DNA from: Ailurus styani
Taxonomy: Eukaryota; Chordata; Mammalia; Carnivora; Ailuridae
NCBI GenBank assembly: GCA_002007465.1
Contig: LNAC01001211.1
Span: 186,231 to 250,230 of the forward strand
Length of the DNA stretch: 64,000 nucleotides
Direction of reading: 5' to 3'
Each line of letters opens with the position of its first letter. Position 1 is the stretch's first letter. This document shows positions 44,601 to 56,084 of the stretch, one piece after another. The translations under genes were made by a program, and so were the position numbers. A model generated the notes under the pieces. It was not told the origin of the DNA and ran no database searches. It worked only from the letters and a program-made list of their open reading frames with translations.

Positions 44601-47600
44601 AGGGTCCTGGACTCACTTTTCTCCAAGGGCACACCAAATCTACAGCTACACAAGAGCAATTCCTCTGTACACATAGGTGAATGAGAAAATAGCCACATGG
44701 AAATGGGTAGGAAAAGCTGAAATGCACTCCCACCATACACCCCACCCCTGGAACAGTGACATACTAGTGGGAAAAAGCTCACAACTCAGCTTCTCCTAGA
44801 GGCATGAATGATTTGAACCTCACATCTAGCACCCAGACCTTTAAGACTTTTACCCAATTGTTGAGCCCGGAAAACACCTAGGTCTGCCAGCCAACAGGGC
44901 TCACATGCAGGAGACCCACAAGACCACAAGTAGTAAACAAAGAAATAATACCTAACAGATTTGTGAGGAGTTGCTGTGGCTCTCTCCACAAGGCTCTGTA
45001 TACAGGAAGCAGACAGAAACACCCTTCTCACAGTCTTTACTTCAAAGAGGCCTGGATTCATACTTTAAAAAGTGGCTACCTAAGTAAGGGTCAGGCTTTT
45101 AACATAGCACACATGTAGGAGCTGCCTGTAATTCTCTCTGGATACCAAGGAAGATGTCATCACCACCATCAACCAAGGAAGATGTGTCATCACCACATTT
45201 TCCCTTTGCTTCAGTGGTGTCTCCTGGGAAGGAGCTTGTGCACATGTCTGATGCCCACACTTTTGTAGTTGCTGCCCCGTGGATGCACTACTTGATTACC
45301 TGGCTCTGGTGCCCAGTAGGGCTTGTGTTCAAAGGTCCCATAGCTCTATAGCAGCAACAAAAACCAGCTGTTAAGAGGTTATCCTCCCATGGCACAGTAC
45401 AGAGGGTGCAGATAGAAAGGCCCATTGTTCAGTCTTTCCTTGAAAAAACCAACTGAATACTTTAAAAGCTGTTGCCTGAAGGTCCAGCTTCCAAACGGCC
45501 TGCATGTATGTGCTGACTGAGATCTTCCCCTTTGGTAATTGACAGCTCTTGGCACACTCTCAACTACTGAAAGTCCTCACAAATAAAATTGGCTGCTTGG
45601 ACAACCACAGAGGTGTGGGAGACAACCAAGAGCTAGGAGGGGTTGGATGGTAAGATTTATCTCTTACACAAGACCACTCGATCAAGACTTGGCAATATGG
45701 CTGATTTATGTAATATGCAGAAACGAACACAGAGAGTCAAGGAAAATGAAGAAACAAAATATGTTCCAAACAAAAGAAAAAGACAAAATTCCAGAATAAC
45801 TTTGATGAAAAGAAAAAAAAAGTAAGTGATTTACAGGATAAAGAGTTCAAAATGATGGTCATAAAGATTCTCACTGAAGTCAGAAGAACACTGCATAAAC
45901 AAAATGAGCTTCAATAAAGATACAGAACAAAATAAGTACCAAACAGAAATTACAGAACTAAAGAATATAAGAACTGCACTAAAAAAAAATTCAGTACAGG
46001 GGGTTCAAGAGCATACTAAAGTAAGTCCAAGGAGCAGCAGACTCAAAGATAAAGAATAGAATTCATACAATCAGAGGAGCGAAGAGAACCAAGAATAAAA
46101 AAGAGCAAAGATAGCTTAGGGGATTTATGGGACAACATCTAGAGGCTGGTATTTATGTCATAGGGGTCCCAGAAGGTGAAAAGAGAGAAAAGGGGGCAAA
46201 AACCTTATTTGAACAAATAAATCGTATCAAAAATAAATACCTATTAGTAAATTTAACCAAGGAGGTGGAACATCTATACATTGAAAACTATAAGACATTG
46301 ATGGAAGAAATTGAAGGCAAAAATTAGAAAGGTCTTCTTCCATGCTCATGGATTGGAAGAATTAATATTGCTAAGATGTTCATACTACCTGAAACAGTCT
46401 ACAGATTTAATGCATTTCCTATCAAAATTCCAATGGCATTTTCATAAAAATAGAAAAAAAAATCCTAAAGTATATATGGAACCAAATATAATCCTGAGTA
46501 GCTGAAGCAATCCTGGGAAAGAAGAATAAAGCTAGAAGAATTACTCTTACTGTTTTCAAACTATATTACAAAACTATAGTAATCAAAACAAATAGGGTAT
46601 TGGCATAAAAACAGACATAAAGATCAATAGAACAAAATATAGAGAGTCCAGAGATAAACTCAAGCATATTTGGTTAATTAATTTATGACAGAGGAACTAA
46701 GAACAATGAAGAAAGACAGTATCTTCAACAAATAGTGTTAGGAAATTGGAAAACCACATGCAAAAGAATGTAATCAGACCACTATCTAATACTATTCAGG
46801 AAAAATCAACTCAAATGGTTAAAGACTTGAACATAGATCTGAAATCATACAACTCCTAAAAGAAAACAATGGGCATAAGCTCCCTGACATCATTCTTGGC
46901 AATGATTTTTATTGTTTCTAACACCAAAATCAAAAAGGAACAAAAATAAAAAGTGGGGCTATAACAAATTATAAGGTTTCTGCACAGCAAAGGACACTGT
47001 CAACCAAATAAAAAAGGCAACTACTGAATGGAAGAAAATATTTGCATGTCATGTATCTGATAAGTAGTAAATATCCAAAATATATAAAGAGCTCATACAA
47101 CTCAATAGCAAAACAACAACAACAACAACACAAAAGCAACTCAAAAAATAGGCAGAGGAACTAAATAGACATTTTTCCAAAGAATAGATACAAATGAGTG
47201 ATCAACAGAGATATGAAAAGTTATACAATATTACTCATCATCATCAGGGAAATGAAAATGAAAACCAGAATATCACCTCACACCAATTAGAATGGCTGTC
47301 ATCAAAAAGACAAGAGGTAACAAGTGTTTGAAAAAGTATGGCGGAAAGGGAACACTTGTGCACTGTTGTTGGGAATATACACTAGTGCAGCCACAGTGGA
47401 AAACAGTATGGAGGTTATCAAAAAAATTAAAATAGAAATACCATATGATCCATCCTTTCCCTTCTGGGTGTATATCAGAAAGGAACAAAATCACTATCTC
47501 AAAGTGATCTGCACACCTATGTTCATTGCAACATTATTTAAATGGAAATAATGGAAACGACCTAAGTATCCATTGAAGGATAAATATGCATAAATAAAGT

Positions 47601-47604
47601 GTGA

Positions 47605-47765
47605 TATATAAAAGGAAATATATATGTATTATACATTTTATTGCATTTATTTTCTAGTTATATTAATATATATTATTAATTATTAATATAGAAATATACA
47701 TTAAATGCATTATTTATAATTATAGAGATAATTATATTATATATTATACATATATGTATGAGTAT
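47605..47765. repeat. AT-rich expansion within L1 ORF2 end
   Basis: The L1 segment that normally reads 'gtggtatatac..aatggaatattattcagcc' is stretched by about 150 bases of A/T sequence built on TATATTAATATATATTATTAATTATTAATATAG-like palindromes. Normal L1 sequence resumes at GAGTATTATTCAGCC (47760). Confidence 0.8.
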
Positions 47766-48245
47766 TATTCAGCCGTATGAAAAAAGGAAATCCTGCCATT
47801 TGTGACAGCATGGATGGACATTGAGGGCATTATGCCAAATGAGATAATTCTGAAAAAGAAGGACAAATATTGTATGAACTTACTTATATGTGGAACTTTA
47901 TAATATCAAGCTCAGAGAAACAGAACAGATTGTTGGTTGCCATAGTTGGGAGCTGAGGGGTGAGGGAAATTGATGAAAGTGATCAAAAAGTACAAACTGA
48001 ATTATAAGATAAATAAATTGTGATTTAAGTATAGCATGGTGAATATAGTCAACAATACTGTATTGTGTATTTGAAAGTTGCTATGAGAGTAAATCTTAAA
48101 TAACTATTTCAGGTGATGGATGTTTGCTAAAATTATTGTAGTAATCATTTGATAATATATATGTATATCAAATCATTGTATTTTAAACTTTAAAGTAATA
48201 CAGTGCTATTGTCAATTATATCTCAATAAAACTGGAAAAAAATCA

Positions 48246-48947
48246 GTTTTGTTTCTGATTGTTATTGACACAAAATAGTCTCAAAAAAATTAAATAATTG
48301 AGGATGAAGGAAAAAAATGGGTGAGAATATAACAAAGTCAGACTTAATATTAACTCACAGGAATTTACACCATGACATCCTGTCTACTTGTCCATTTCTT
48401 TAAGCTTCCTTACAGCCAGTGCAGTGAGAGAAACTGTTACCTAATTCACAGTGTCTTTACAGAAAATGTCTGTCAGGGGAAGATAAACTTTTCCTGAAAC
48501 TTACACCCAAGAGGAATTTTTTTCCATGAGTACTTAAATAGAATTCTCTGACCTGAAACATGTTCTATTCAGATAGAATGTTTTGTGATGTTGTTTCTCA
48601 TGGTAAATATAACACAGGCAACATGACAAACGTAATTTACTTGAAATTTGGTCCAGATGCATTATGAATTACTCTTTTATCTTTGATAAATTAAATATCC
48701 AGAGCTTCAGTTTTCATACATTCTGCAGATTCCAAGAGAGCCTTGTAAATGTCTTAGAAGCTTCCTTCAGAGAGATGAGGCATGGGGCTAATTGAAGTGG
48801 AAGCAATACAGCAAGAAACAGCTCGGTTCTGCATAAAATTTAAGAAACGCTTTTATTTCCATAAAAAAAAAACCTGAAAAATCACTAGTTTATAGAAATA
48901 TTAGACTTTTGGAGAATCATTCTGAATTTTTTGCAAAACTTAAATTC

Positions 48948-48979
<32 letters not shown>

Positions 48980-49330
48980 GTATGTATATAAATAAAATGA
49001 GAAGTAGAATATTTAAAGCTTTTCTCTATGTGATCAGATGGGCTACAGTGCTCATTAAGAACAGAGCTATGTTTGTCAGTCAGTTTGATTGTACACAGAG
49101 TTAGTATCCTCTTAGAAAATCAATGCCCCTAACTGAAATACATTCCAAATTGGTGGGATGACATTTTTTTATAACTGCATTCATCTACTGAGACCAAAAA
49201 AAAATGCATAGATTAAAAAGAACCTATAAATTTTAAAGAAGGGAAACCAGTGACCAATCATTTATTAATATTTGATAGGCAAAAGCTACTTTGTAGACTG
49301 AGGAATTGAGAGAACAATGGTATGCTTTTG
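48246..49330. other. Unclassified DNA with (TA)n tract
   Basis: No gene. A TA-rich tract with TATG interruptions lies at 48949-48992. Confidence 0.5.
48949..48992. repeat. (TA)n microsatellite
   Basis: Alternating TA with a TTTA and TATGTATG interruption. Confidence 0.92.
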
Positions 49331-49561
49331 AAGTGTTTGTTGTTGTTTTTTTAAAGCTTTATTTATTTGAGAGAGAGAGAAAAACAGAGTGAGAGAGCGC
49401 AAGAGAGAGCGCAAGCAGGGAGGAGAGGGAGAAGCAGGCTCCCCACTGACCAGGGAGCCTGACATGGGGCTGGATCCCAGGACCCTGGGATCATGACCTC
49501 AGCCCAAGGCAGATGCTTAACTGACTGAGCCACCCAGGTGCCCCTGACGTATTTGTTAATG
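49331..49561 (-). mobile_element. CanSINE, older subtype
   Basis: Antisense SINE at about 49346-49543: AAAGCTTTATTTATTTGAG, GAGAGAGCGCAAG occurring twice in the body, GGAGCCTGACATGGGGC, GAGCCACCCAGGTGCCCC. The flanks GAAGTGTTTGTT / GACGTATTTGTT form an imperfect duplication. Confidence 0.94.
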
Positions 49562-49630
49562 AAGTGTTCTTTTGAGCTGAAATTGCAGATAAAAATGTCT
49601 GTGTGAAAGACAAAAGAATATATAGGTAAT

Positions 49631-49721
49631 GGGAGTGCCTGACTGGCTCAGTTGGTGAAGTTGGTGATTTTGGGTCATGCGTCCGAGCCCCACGTTAGGC
49701 ATAGAGTTTAGTTAAAAAAAA
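49631..49721 (+). mobile_element. Short CanSINE variant lacking the CT body
   Basis: GGGAGTGCCTGACTGGCTCAGTTGG head followed by GGGTCATGCGTCCGAGCCCCACGTTAGGCATAGAGTTTAGTT and poly(A). It is about 90 bases long and ends like the short tRNA-SINE variants with 'agccccacgttgggtgtagag'. Internally shortened between A- and B-box regions. Confidence 0.85.
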
Positions 49722-49899
49722 GTTAATCAATATGCCAAAGTGGCATATTAAGAAAAAAGATAACTATATAAGTAACAAGAAAGGAGCTTGATGTTTAAAT
49801 AGTAAAGGTTTATAAAATATAAATATGTTTGTATTTATATGTGTGTATATATACATAGCAAAAATATGTATAGACACATACATAAAACATATCATTTTA

Positions 49900-50480
49900 A
49901 ATGTAGTATATATTCCCAAATTTTGAAAACATAAACAAGGTAATAAAAATAATCTACAGATCCCACCAATGAGAAGTATTTACTCTTACCTGCTATTAAA
50001 ATCCTGATTTTCATATGTGCATACATATTTTATAGGATTGAGATTTTCTTTTTAACACTATTTTTAAAATAAAGATTTTCTTTTACATTAAACATTTATG
50101 AACATAATTTTAATGGCTGTGTAATATACTATTCCATGACTATAAGGTAATTTATTGAATAATTTCCTTGTCTTATGGACTTATGCTTCTTCCATCTTTA
50201 AACATTTATAAAAATGCCATTTAAGGATTTTTTTTTTAGTATTTGTAGGCATTTTTATATTCTTGATTGTTTTCTTGAAATGCTTTCTGAAAGTAAAAAT
50301 ACAGGAATAAAAATATCGTAACTATTTATTAGTCACTCATAGATATCATTCAGTTAGTTCACAGGAAACTGTAGGCCTTTATAACACACCTGCTATGCAT
50401 CACTGTATGTTCACCAGCATTGAATGGTACTCATGTTAGTTTCCAAAAAAAAGTGGGGGGGAGCAATTTGCATCTCTGTG
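49900..50480 (-). mobile_element. Ancient L1-type 3' region, antisense
   Basis: AATTTTAATGGCTGTGTAATATACTATTCCATG, ACTATAAGGTAATTTATTGAAT, AATTTGCATCTCTGTGC follow the antisense order of old L1 3' regions. Weak; similar in type to the element at 12200-13040. Confidence 0.45.
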
Positions 50481-50728
50481 CTTACAAGTAAGTTTAAATA
50501 TACTTTTGAATTATATTATTTAGTTCTATGTTCTGTGAACTGCATATTCATTTACCCATTTATGTATTTGAGTCTTAATATTTATCTCATGATGAGTTTC
50601 TATTTGTTTTTGATAGTAATTTTGAAATTAATGGAAAATTTATTTTTAAAAGGATTGGGAAAATATTTTAAAGATGCCACTTTGAATTAGGTTTAAAAGA
50701 AATACAGTCATGAAGTTTCCATTGCATC

Positions 50729-50946
50729 AAGACATTGTGACTTTTTTTTTAAGATTTTTTAAATTTATTTGTCAGAGAGAGAGAGCACAAGCAGGCAGAG
50801 TGGCAGGCAGAGGGAGAAGCAGACTCCCTGCTGAGCAAGGAGCCTGATGTGGGACTCAGTCCCCGGGCCCTGGGATCATGACCTGAGCCGAAGGCAGCTG
50901 CTTAACCAACTGAGCCACCCAGGCGTCCCAAGACATTGTGACTTTT
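50729..50946 (-). mobile_element. CanSINE with perfect 17-bp duplication
   Basis: AAGACATTGTGACTTTT at 50729-50745 and 50930-50946. Antisense SINE between them: GAGCACAAGCAGGCAGAGTGGCAGGCAGAG, GAGCCACCCAGGCGTCCC. Confidence 0.97.
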
Positions 50947-51168
50947 ACAACTTCTACATTTTTATGATCTAATACTTGGATAAATGAATATTTTGAGCTA
51001 TTCCTCTGTCACTTTTCAATTTCAGTACAAAATTCTAAAAGTTAGAGGGCAATAAATACATTTAACATGATCACAATTTTTGTGAAATGTACTAAACTCT
51101 GCATAATATTTGCACTCAAAGTTTTAAAAATTTGTTAGTGCTGACTTTCTGTACTTGTCTCTCACTTC

Positions 51169-51333
51169 AAGAAATACTATTAGACGAGGGTATTAAGGAG
51201 GCACTTATTGTGTGGAGCACTGGGTGTTATTCGCAAACAATGAATCATGGAACACTACATCAAAAACTAAGGGTGTACTGTATGGTGACTAATATAACAT
51301 AATAATAATAATAATAATTAAAAAAGAAATACT
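51169..51333 (+). mobile_element. Very short L1 3' end with target-site duplication
   Basis: Only the last ~140 bases of an L1: GGGTATTAAGGAGGCACTTATTGTGTGGAGCACTGGGTGTTATTCGC, CAATGAATCATGGAACACTACATCAAAAACTAAGGG, then an (AAT)n tail. AAGAAATACTATTAG / AAGAAATACTCTTGG flank it. Confidence 0.92.
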
Positions 51334-51697
51334 CTTGGAATGAAATGCACCATGAATCACGGCTTTCACTAGACGAGGTCCGATTTATTCAGTTATAGTA
51401 ATTGGCTCAATAGAATAAAACATAATTAAAAACCATAATTAAGGTGTTGTCTATACCAGAACATCTTTATCTACAGAATAAAATATCTGAGCCGTTAAAT
51501 TGGCATGAATACACAAATGCTCTTTTTTCCAAGATAAAGTCAGTGATTATAAACATGCATCTTCAAACGAATCACATCCATGAGGAGTAAGTGGGGAAAC
51601 AGTGAATGAAAAAGTATGTATGATTAGATAAACAGCCAATTTTTTGTGTCATTGAAAATCCAATTCAGTATCTTATTTGAAAAAGTATTAAAGAAGT
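51334..51697. other. Unclassified DNA, no gene seen
   Basis: AT-rich, nothing recognised. Confidence 0.5.
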
Positions 51698-52035
51698 AGT
51701 ACAATGTAGTGGCTAAGGTTATGGTTCAAAGTCAGTTTTCTCCCGGAAATAACTGTGGAGGCTTAAACAAATTATTTAACATCTCTTGGCCTCAGGTTCT
51801 TTTTTTTTAAAGATTTTATTTATTTATTTGACACAGAGAGAGAGATTACAAGTAGGCAGAGAGGCAGGCAGAGAGACAAGGAGAGGAGGAAGCAGGCTCC
51901 CTGCTGAGCAGAGAGCCCGATGTGGGCCTCGATCCCAGGACGCTGAGATCATGACCTGAGCCGAAAGCAGAGGCTTTAACCCACTGAGCCACCCAGGCGC
52001 CCTTGGCCTCAGGTTCTTAAGGTCAATAATCCACT
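51698..52035 (+). repeat. MIR element, split by a CanSINE
   Basis: AGTACAATGTAGTGGCTAAGG, GGCTTAAACAAATTATTTAACATCTCTTGGCCTCAGGTTC is a sense MIR up to 51801. Its remainder resumes after the SINE at about 52003. Confidence 0.75.
51786..52018 (-). mobile_element. Very young CanSINE inside MIR, perfect duplication
   Basis: TTGGCCTCAGGTTCTT at 51786-51801 and 52003-52018. Near-consensus antisense SINE between them (ATTACAAGTAGGCAGAGAGGCAGGCAGAG, GAGCCACCCAGGCGCCC). Young subtype, intact CpGs. Confidence 0.97.
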
Positions 52036-52419
52036 CAGAATTGTTGAGCTTTATACCCCCCCGCACAGAAATTATGCATGTAGATGAGTTTATTCTCTAC
52101 AAATGAGGTCAGAGTAAAAATCAAACATAGATTATTTTTTTAGTGTTCCATAAATGAAAGAATATTGAAATGTGCTGAAAAATGTGTCATCAGAGTAAGC
52201 AAGTTCTTTGGAAGGAGCATTCATGTTATGTCATGTATAAATTTAATTAATTTCGCCAAGATGAAAATAGATTCATTATCTTTGCTAGAATTTTGTAACA
52301 TTTTGTTTCATATATGAAATATAAGTGTGAGTGTGTCGATATATGTATATACGCTTTCAGGTAGATGGCAGTGGGAGATATTTTGCCTTTTATTTCTTAG
52401 TTTATTATAATCCCATGTA

Positions 52420-52500
52420 TTGTTGTATGCTCTTTGAGACCAGAACTTTTTTTTCCTCCCCCCCCCCCACCAGGCCAGAACAGAGTTGCCTAATGTGTCC
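52420..52500 (+). repeat. Possible L2 3'-end fragment
   Basis: TGTATGCTCTTTGAGACCAGAACTTTT, a C-run, then ACCAGGCCAGAACAGAGTTGCCTAATGTG mimics the L2 end ('gtaagctccttgag…ccccag.gcctagaacagtgcctggcaca'). It overlaps the 5' edge of the exon-like block at 52474. Confidence 0.45.
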
Positions 52501-52620
52501 ATTATCCTTGCTGAGGACCACAGAGTTGTGTCAACATCAGGCTCATACCGATTAATAAAGAAAACTGGAAGCATAAATGAGAGGTCTTACCTGTCAGCAG
52601 CATTTCCAGAGCTAGAGCTG
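52474..52620 (+). other. Exon-like block, 49 codons, unidentified
   Basis: The block is preceded by an unusually strong 3' splice-site pattern (T8CCTC10-12ACCAG) and followed immediately by GTGAGT, a strong 5' splice site. It is 147 bases, a multiple of three, and open in frame from its first base: residues include RTELPNVSIILAEDHRVVST, SGSYRLIKKTGSI and YLSAAFPELEL. The frame continues 18 codons past the donor to a TAG. I do not recognise the protein and found no partner exon in the window. The first ~30 bases may be L2-derived, which would make this an exonised repeat or a coincidence. Confidence 0.25.
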
Positions 52621-54716
52621 GTGAGTTCTATCAATTCTCTATCATCAGTGACAGTGCTTCATAAAACACGGTAGTAGGAGGAAAGAAGTGGGTCATATTA
52701 TTTTATACTCTGGGCATTTGCAATTTTTAGAGCATCTTTCTAGAACTAGTGCTAACTGTAGCATTACTTTGAAGCTTCAATTTATGCTGATCTTGTCCAG
52801 CCCACCTTAATTTGTTTCAAGTAAGAGGGATCCTTTGAAAGAATAGCTTGCAAGAGAAAAGGATTAATTATAACAGCAATTCAAAAGCCTTCTACCTTCT
52901 AAATCAGTGAATTTCTTTGTCTTGATTATTTTAACAATGCTCTCTTCATTTACATAACTTTCTTCTTCCTGCCTTCAGTCCAATTACCTTATTTTCTTGT
53001 TTTATGACTCTGCTAATAGGTATATCATTTATAATTTATGAAACGAGCTCCCCTATTCAATTTTATTTGTTTTTGTATTCATCTCCCTTTTCCTTAAATG
53101 CCACTTGTAAATCAGGTATTTTTAATGGAATTGTTGCTTTCCTGTCAATGTGACACATTCGAATTCTCATTCAATAAAAGCTGAGGCCACTGAGATCTTT
53201 GTGTTAGTGCTGCCATTTTTAAAAAATGATTGGATTTTGACTTGTTTTAAAAGTTGATAGCAGTACTGAATTTGAGGCTATAGTCTTATATTTGTAATTT
53301 CATGTTTCTCTTGGGAGGGGTGCGGAGATGGAAAGTTAATGGCCTGATGAATTTACACTATGTTGGCAAAAGAAAAGATATTCTAATTTCCAAGACCAAA
53401 CTAGCTGTGTGTGGTGTAGAGAAACCAGCTCCTCACTTCACGCTCACAGATCAATCACACTCTAGGCTGCCTGAGACTGATTGAGTTGATAATATAGTAA
53501 ATGAGTAGCCAGAGTGAGTTCAGTGAACTTTATATGAAAGGACATAAGAATGCATTTGCTAGAGTGAGTCCATCCCAAGTCATCAGGACAAGAATTGGAC
53601 CCAGGGATGGATTATGGTAACTATAAAATGTCTTCTTAGGAGGGACTGTGCATATGTGCCGGGGAATAGAACTCCATGATTAACCACATGGAGTGCCATG
53701 CCCATCGGCATTTTCTTTCCTAAAACTCCTGCATTTAAAGAAATCACTCTGTATTTGATGACTACCCAGAGCAAATACTCAAGAATGTGTTATTCAATAA
53801 ATATATTTAATTTGCACCGTAACATATTCCAAAGTCAAAATTACTGGTTTTCTTTCCCATTTTTTAACACTTGGTTCGGCATTATGCACCCTAAGGAAAG
53901 TATATCACTGAGCTAAGAAACTGGAGACAAGTGTAATAAAAATGTTTTCCTTTTTTTAAATTCTACATTACCAAATAAAACATACATAAATCATATTTTT
54001 GCAAAGGAACCTCCCAATTAAACTGATGGTGGGGCATAAGAAAATGCAGAATTGTGCTAGAGTCTAGGGGCTAAAAACTGCTAGTCATCTCAATAGCTTT
54101 TCTCAAAAAGGTTTTGTGACAAGTACATCTGTAGATCAGAATGAAAAAAATAAGGATGATATGGAGTTTAATCATTTATATAGGAATTAAGTAAATCATA
54201 TACTAACGATTCACTGTAAAAAACTTTTCTTATTCTAAGTTTTATGAAAAAAACATCTTTCTCTGATCCTTGAGAAAAAAGAATATTGTTAAAACATAGC
54301 ATTCATTTTTATAAATTTTTTCAAGTAGACAGAAAAATATTTTTGTCTTCATAACTGCTTGTAATTCTGCATCAGTTTCTAAATTTAAATAATTCTAAAA
54401 ATTAATGTCACCTTTTATTTGGGTCTTTCTTTTCCCATACTGCTGTAAGTAGGTTGTACCATGGGGTGGGGAAGACAGAAAGGGTTTTTTCTGTAAAGTA
54501 AAGGCTCTAATGACAAGGAGATCTAGCTGTTTGCTATCAGTTATGCATGAGTCTAGATTGCTCCAAAACTGCTTCTTTCATTTTATTTCCTCCTTCCATA
54601 GCATCATGTTAAGCTATAATGAAATAAAAATATATCTAATAATATATTTATAGTTAGAACAAATAATCTTTCACTATTCCATGTTTAATTTTGAGAAAGT
54701 ATATGAAATTGTGTCA
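52621..54716. other. Unclassified DNA, no gene seen
   Basis: Contains 53302-53484 (+, 60 codons, ending near DQSHSRLPETD) and opposing frames at 53583-53916. AATAAATATATTTAATTTG at about 53798 is a polyadenylation-like signal without a supported gene. AT-rich otherwise. Confidence 0.4.
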
Positions 54717-54950
54717 AGAATATATTTGTGGGGCCCCTGAGTGGCTCTATCGGTTAAGCGTCTGCCTTCGGCTCAGGTCATGATTCCAGGTCCTGGGATC
54801 GAGCCCCACATCAAGCTCCCTGTTCGGTGGGAAGCCTGCTTCTCCCCCTCCCCCTCCTCCTGCTTGTGTTCCCTCTCTCACTGTCTCTCTCTCTCTGTCA
54901 AATAAATAAATTAAATCTTTAAAATATATATATATGTATATATATATTTG
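54717..54950 (+). mobile_element. CanSINE, older subtype, with (TA)n tail
   Basis: Sense SINE at about 54731-54924: GGGGCCCCTGAGTGGCTCTATCGG, GGGATCGAGCCCCACATC, CTGCTTGTGTTCCCTCTCTC, AAATAAATAAATTAAATC. The tail has grown into a (TA)n run at 54925-54948. TATATTTG on both sides is a weak target duplication. Confidence 0.94.
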
Positions 54951-54967
54951 CTTCTCTTCACATAGAA

Positions 54968-55133
54968 ACGTGGTTTTGATTTCAACTCCGACACTTGCTG
55001 AGTGGCCCTGGCCAATAATTTAAGATCTCTGAGCTTTAGTTTCTCCATCTGTAAAATGGGTATAATAATACCCATCCTGAATGATTGCCTTGAGGCCTAT
55101 AGAACATCTACATTTAGCATAATGCCAAATATC
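54968..55133 (+). repeat. MIR element, sense
   Basis: GCTGAGTGGCCCTGGCCAATAATTTAAGATCTCTGAGC, TTTCTCCATCTGTAAAATGGGTATAATAATACCCATC: well-preserved sense MIR core, directly followed by a SINE. Confidence 0.88.
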
Positions 55134-55355
55134 AAAGGATTGCATCACAGGGGTGTCTGGATGGCTCAGTCAGTTAAGCAGCTGCCTTTTGTCAGGTCAA
55201 GATCCCAGGGACTTGGGATCGAGCCCTGTATAGGGCTCCCTGCTCAGTGGGGAGTCTGCTTCTCCCTCTCCCTCTGCCCCCCCCATTCGTTCTGTCTCTT
55301 TCTCTCTCTCAAATAAATAAATAAATAAAATCTTAGAAAAAAGGATTGCATTACA
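55134..55355 (+). mobile_element. CanSINE with 16-bp duplication
   Basis: AAAGGATTGCATCACA / AAAGGATTGCATTACA (one mismatch) flank a sense SINE at about 55150-55339: GGGGTGTCTGGATGGCTCAG, GGGATCGAGCCCTGTATAGGG, a poly(C) run in the body, (AAAT)n tail. Confidence 0.95.
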
Positions 55356-55499
55356 AATGGTACTTTTCATTATTATTTGTGGGGGTGTTTTTAAATGAAA
55401 ACCTTTAACATATTAAAGTCATCAACTATCTGGGCTACCTTACCCACCTGAACTTTTATCCACTTCTTAGCAGGCATCATAAGCACGCACACTCTGACT

Positions 55500-55690
55500 T
55501 ACATGATTTGGATTCAAATTCTGGTTCTAATACCTACGGTTATTATAGTCATTAATAATATAGGTTATTATAATACCTTGAAGAAAACCTTAAGCAGTTT
55601 TCTGTTCCACCTGTAAAATGAGAATATCCTAGTTCTTATCACCTCATTTGATGGTTGTAGTGATTAATGAGATGAAACAAATTAGTAATC
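55500..55690 (+). repeat. MIR element, degraded
   Basis: TTTGGATTCAAATTCTGGTTCTAATACC, TTTTCTGTTCCACCTGTAAAATGAGAATAT, GTTGTAGTGATTAATGAGATGA. Confidence 0.72.
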
Positions 55691-55724
55691 AATAAAAGTA
55701 CTTCCTAAAATACACATCCCTGCT

Positions 55725-55850
55725 AGAATGTGGGTTGTGGGAGATCAAGTGCCGTATCTGTCTTGTTTACCACTGTATCTCCACCATCTAAATGGTGCCT
55801 GGCACATAATGGACCTTCAGTGTATAACAATGTGATGAATGAAAAGACAG
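55725..55850 (+). repeat. L2 3' end, sense
   Basis: CTAGAATGTGGGTTGTGGGAG, GCCGTATCTGTCTTGTTTACCACTGTATCTCCACCATC, ATGGTGCCTGGCACATAATGGACC and a final ATGATGAATGAAA: typical sense L2 3' end. Confidence 0.85.
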
Positions 55851-56084
55851 TGCCACTCATAAAACACAGTCATTATCTGAATTATCTTTCTTCACATGTG
55901 TTTTCCTCCAGATCTGTGTGTTCTCTTCACCATCATCTTTATGGTCAATTCCCAGCTTTCCGCTCTTGCCTGTGAGGATCTCTTCAACTGAAATGTTGTT
56001 CTTTTTTTTTTCTGTTCACCCCAAATTAACCAGTTCTTTGTGTTCCATATGAAGTAGAGCCTTCTTAAAGAAGACAACCTTATA

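Larger units (their letters stand above)
44360..48245 (+). mobile_element. Old L1, near both ends present, internally deleted
   Basis: Sense L1 whose 5' end (AAAGATAGTGACATAAG, then GGGTCCTGGACTCACTTTTCTCC, CACACCAAATCTACAGCTACAC) is at about 44360. It continues through a 5' UTR, ORF1-like DNA at 45700-46210 (translated GVPEGEKREKG), then jumps to distal ORF2 at about 46215-46330 onwards. ORF2 C-terminal DNA and a 3' UTR follow, ending at CTCAATAAAACTGG. The endonuclease and most of the reverse transcriptase are missing, so the element is dead. No frame exceeds 92 codons. It carries a SINE at its very 5' end and an AT-rich expansion at about 47610-47765. Confidence 0.88.

Noticed and set aside
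44426..44782. 118-codon antisense open frame
   Set aside because: It spans an antisense reading of a SINE and the 5' UTR of an old L1. No protein domain.
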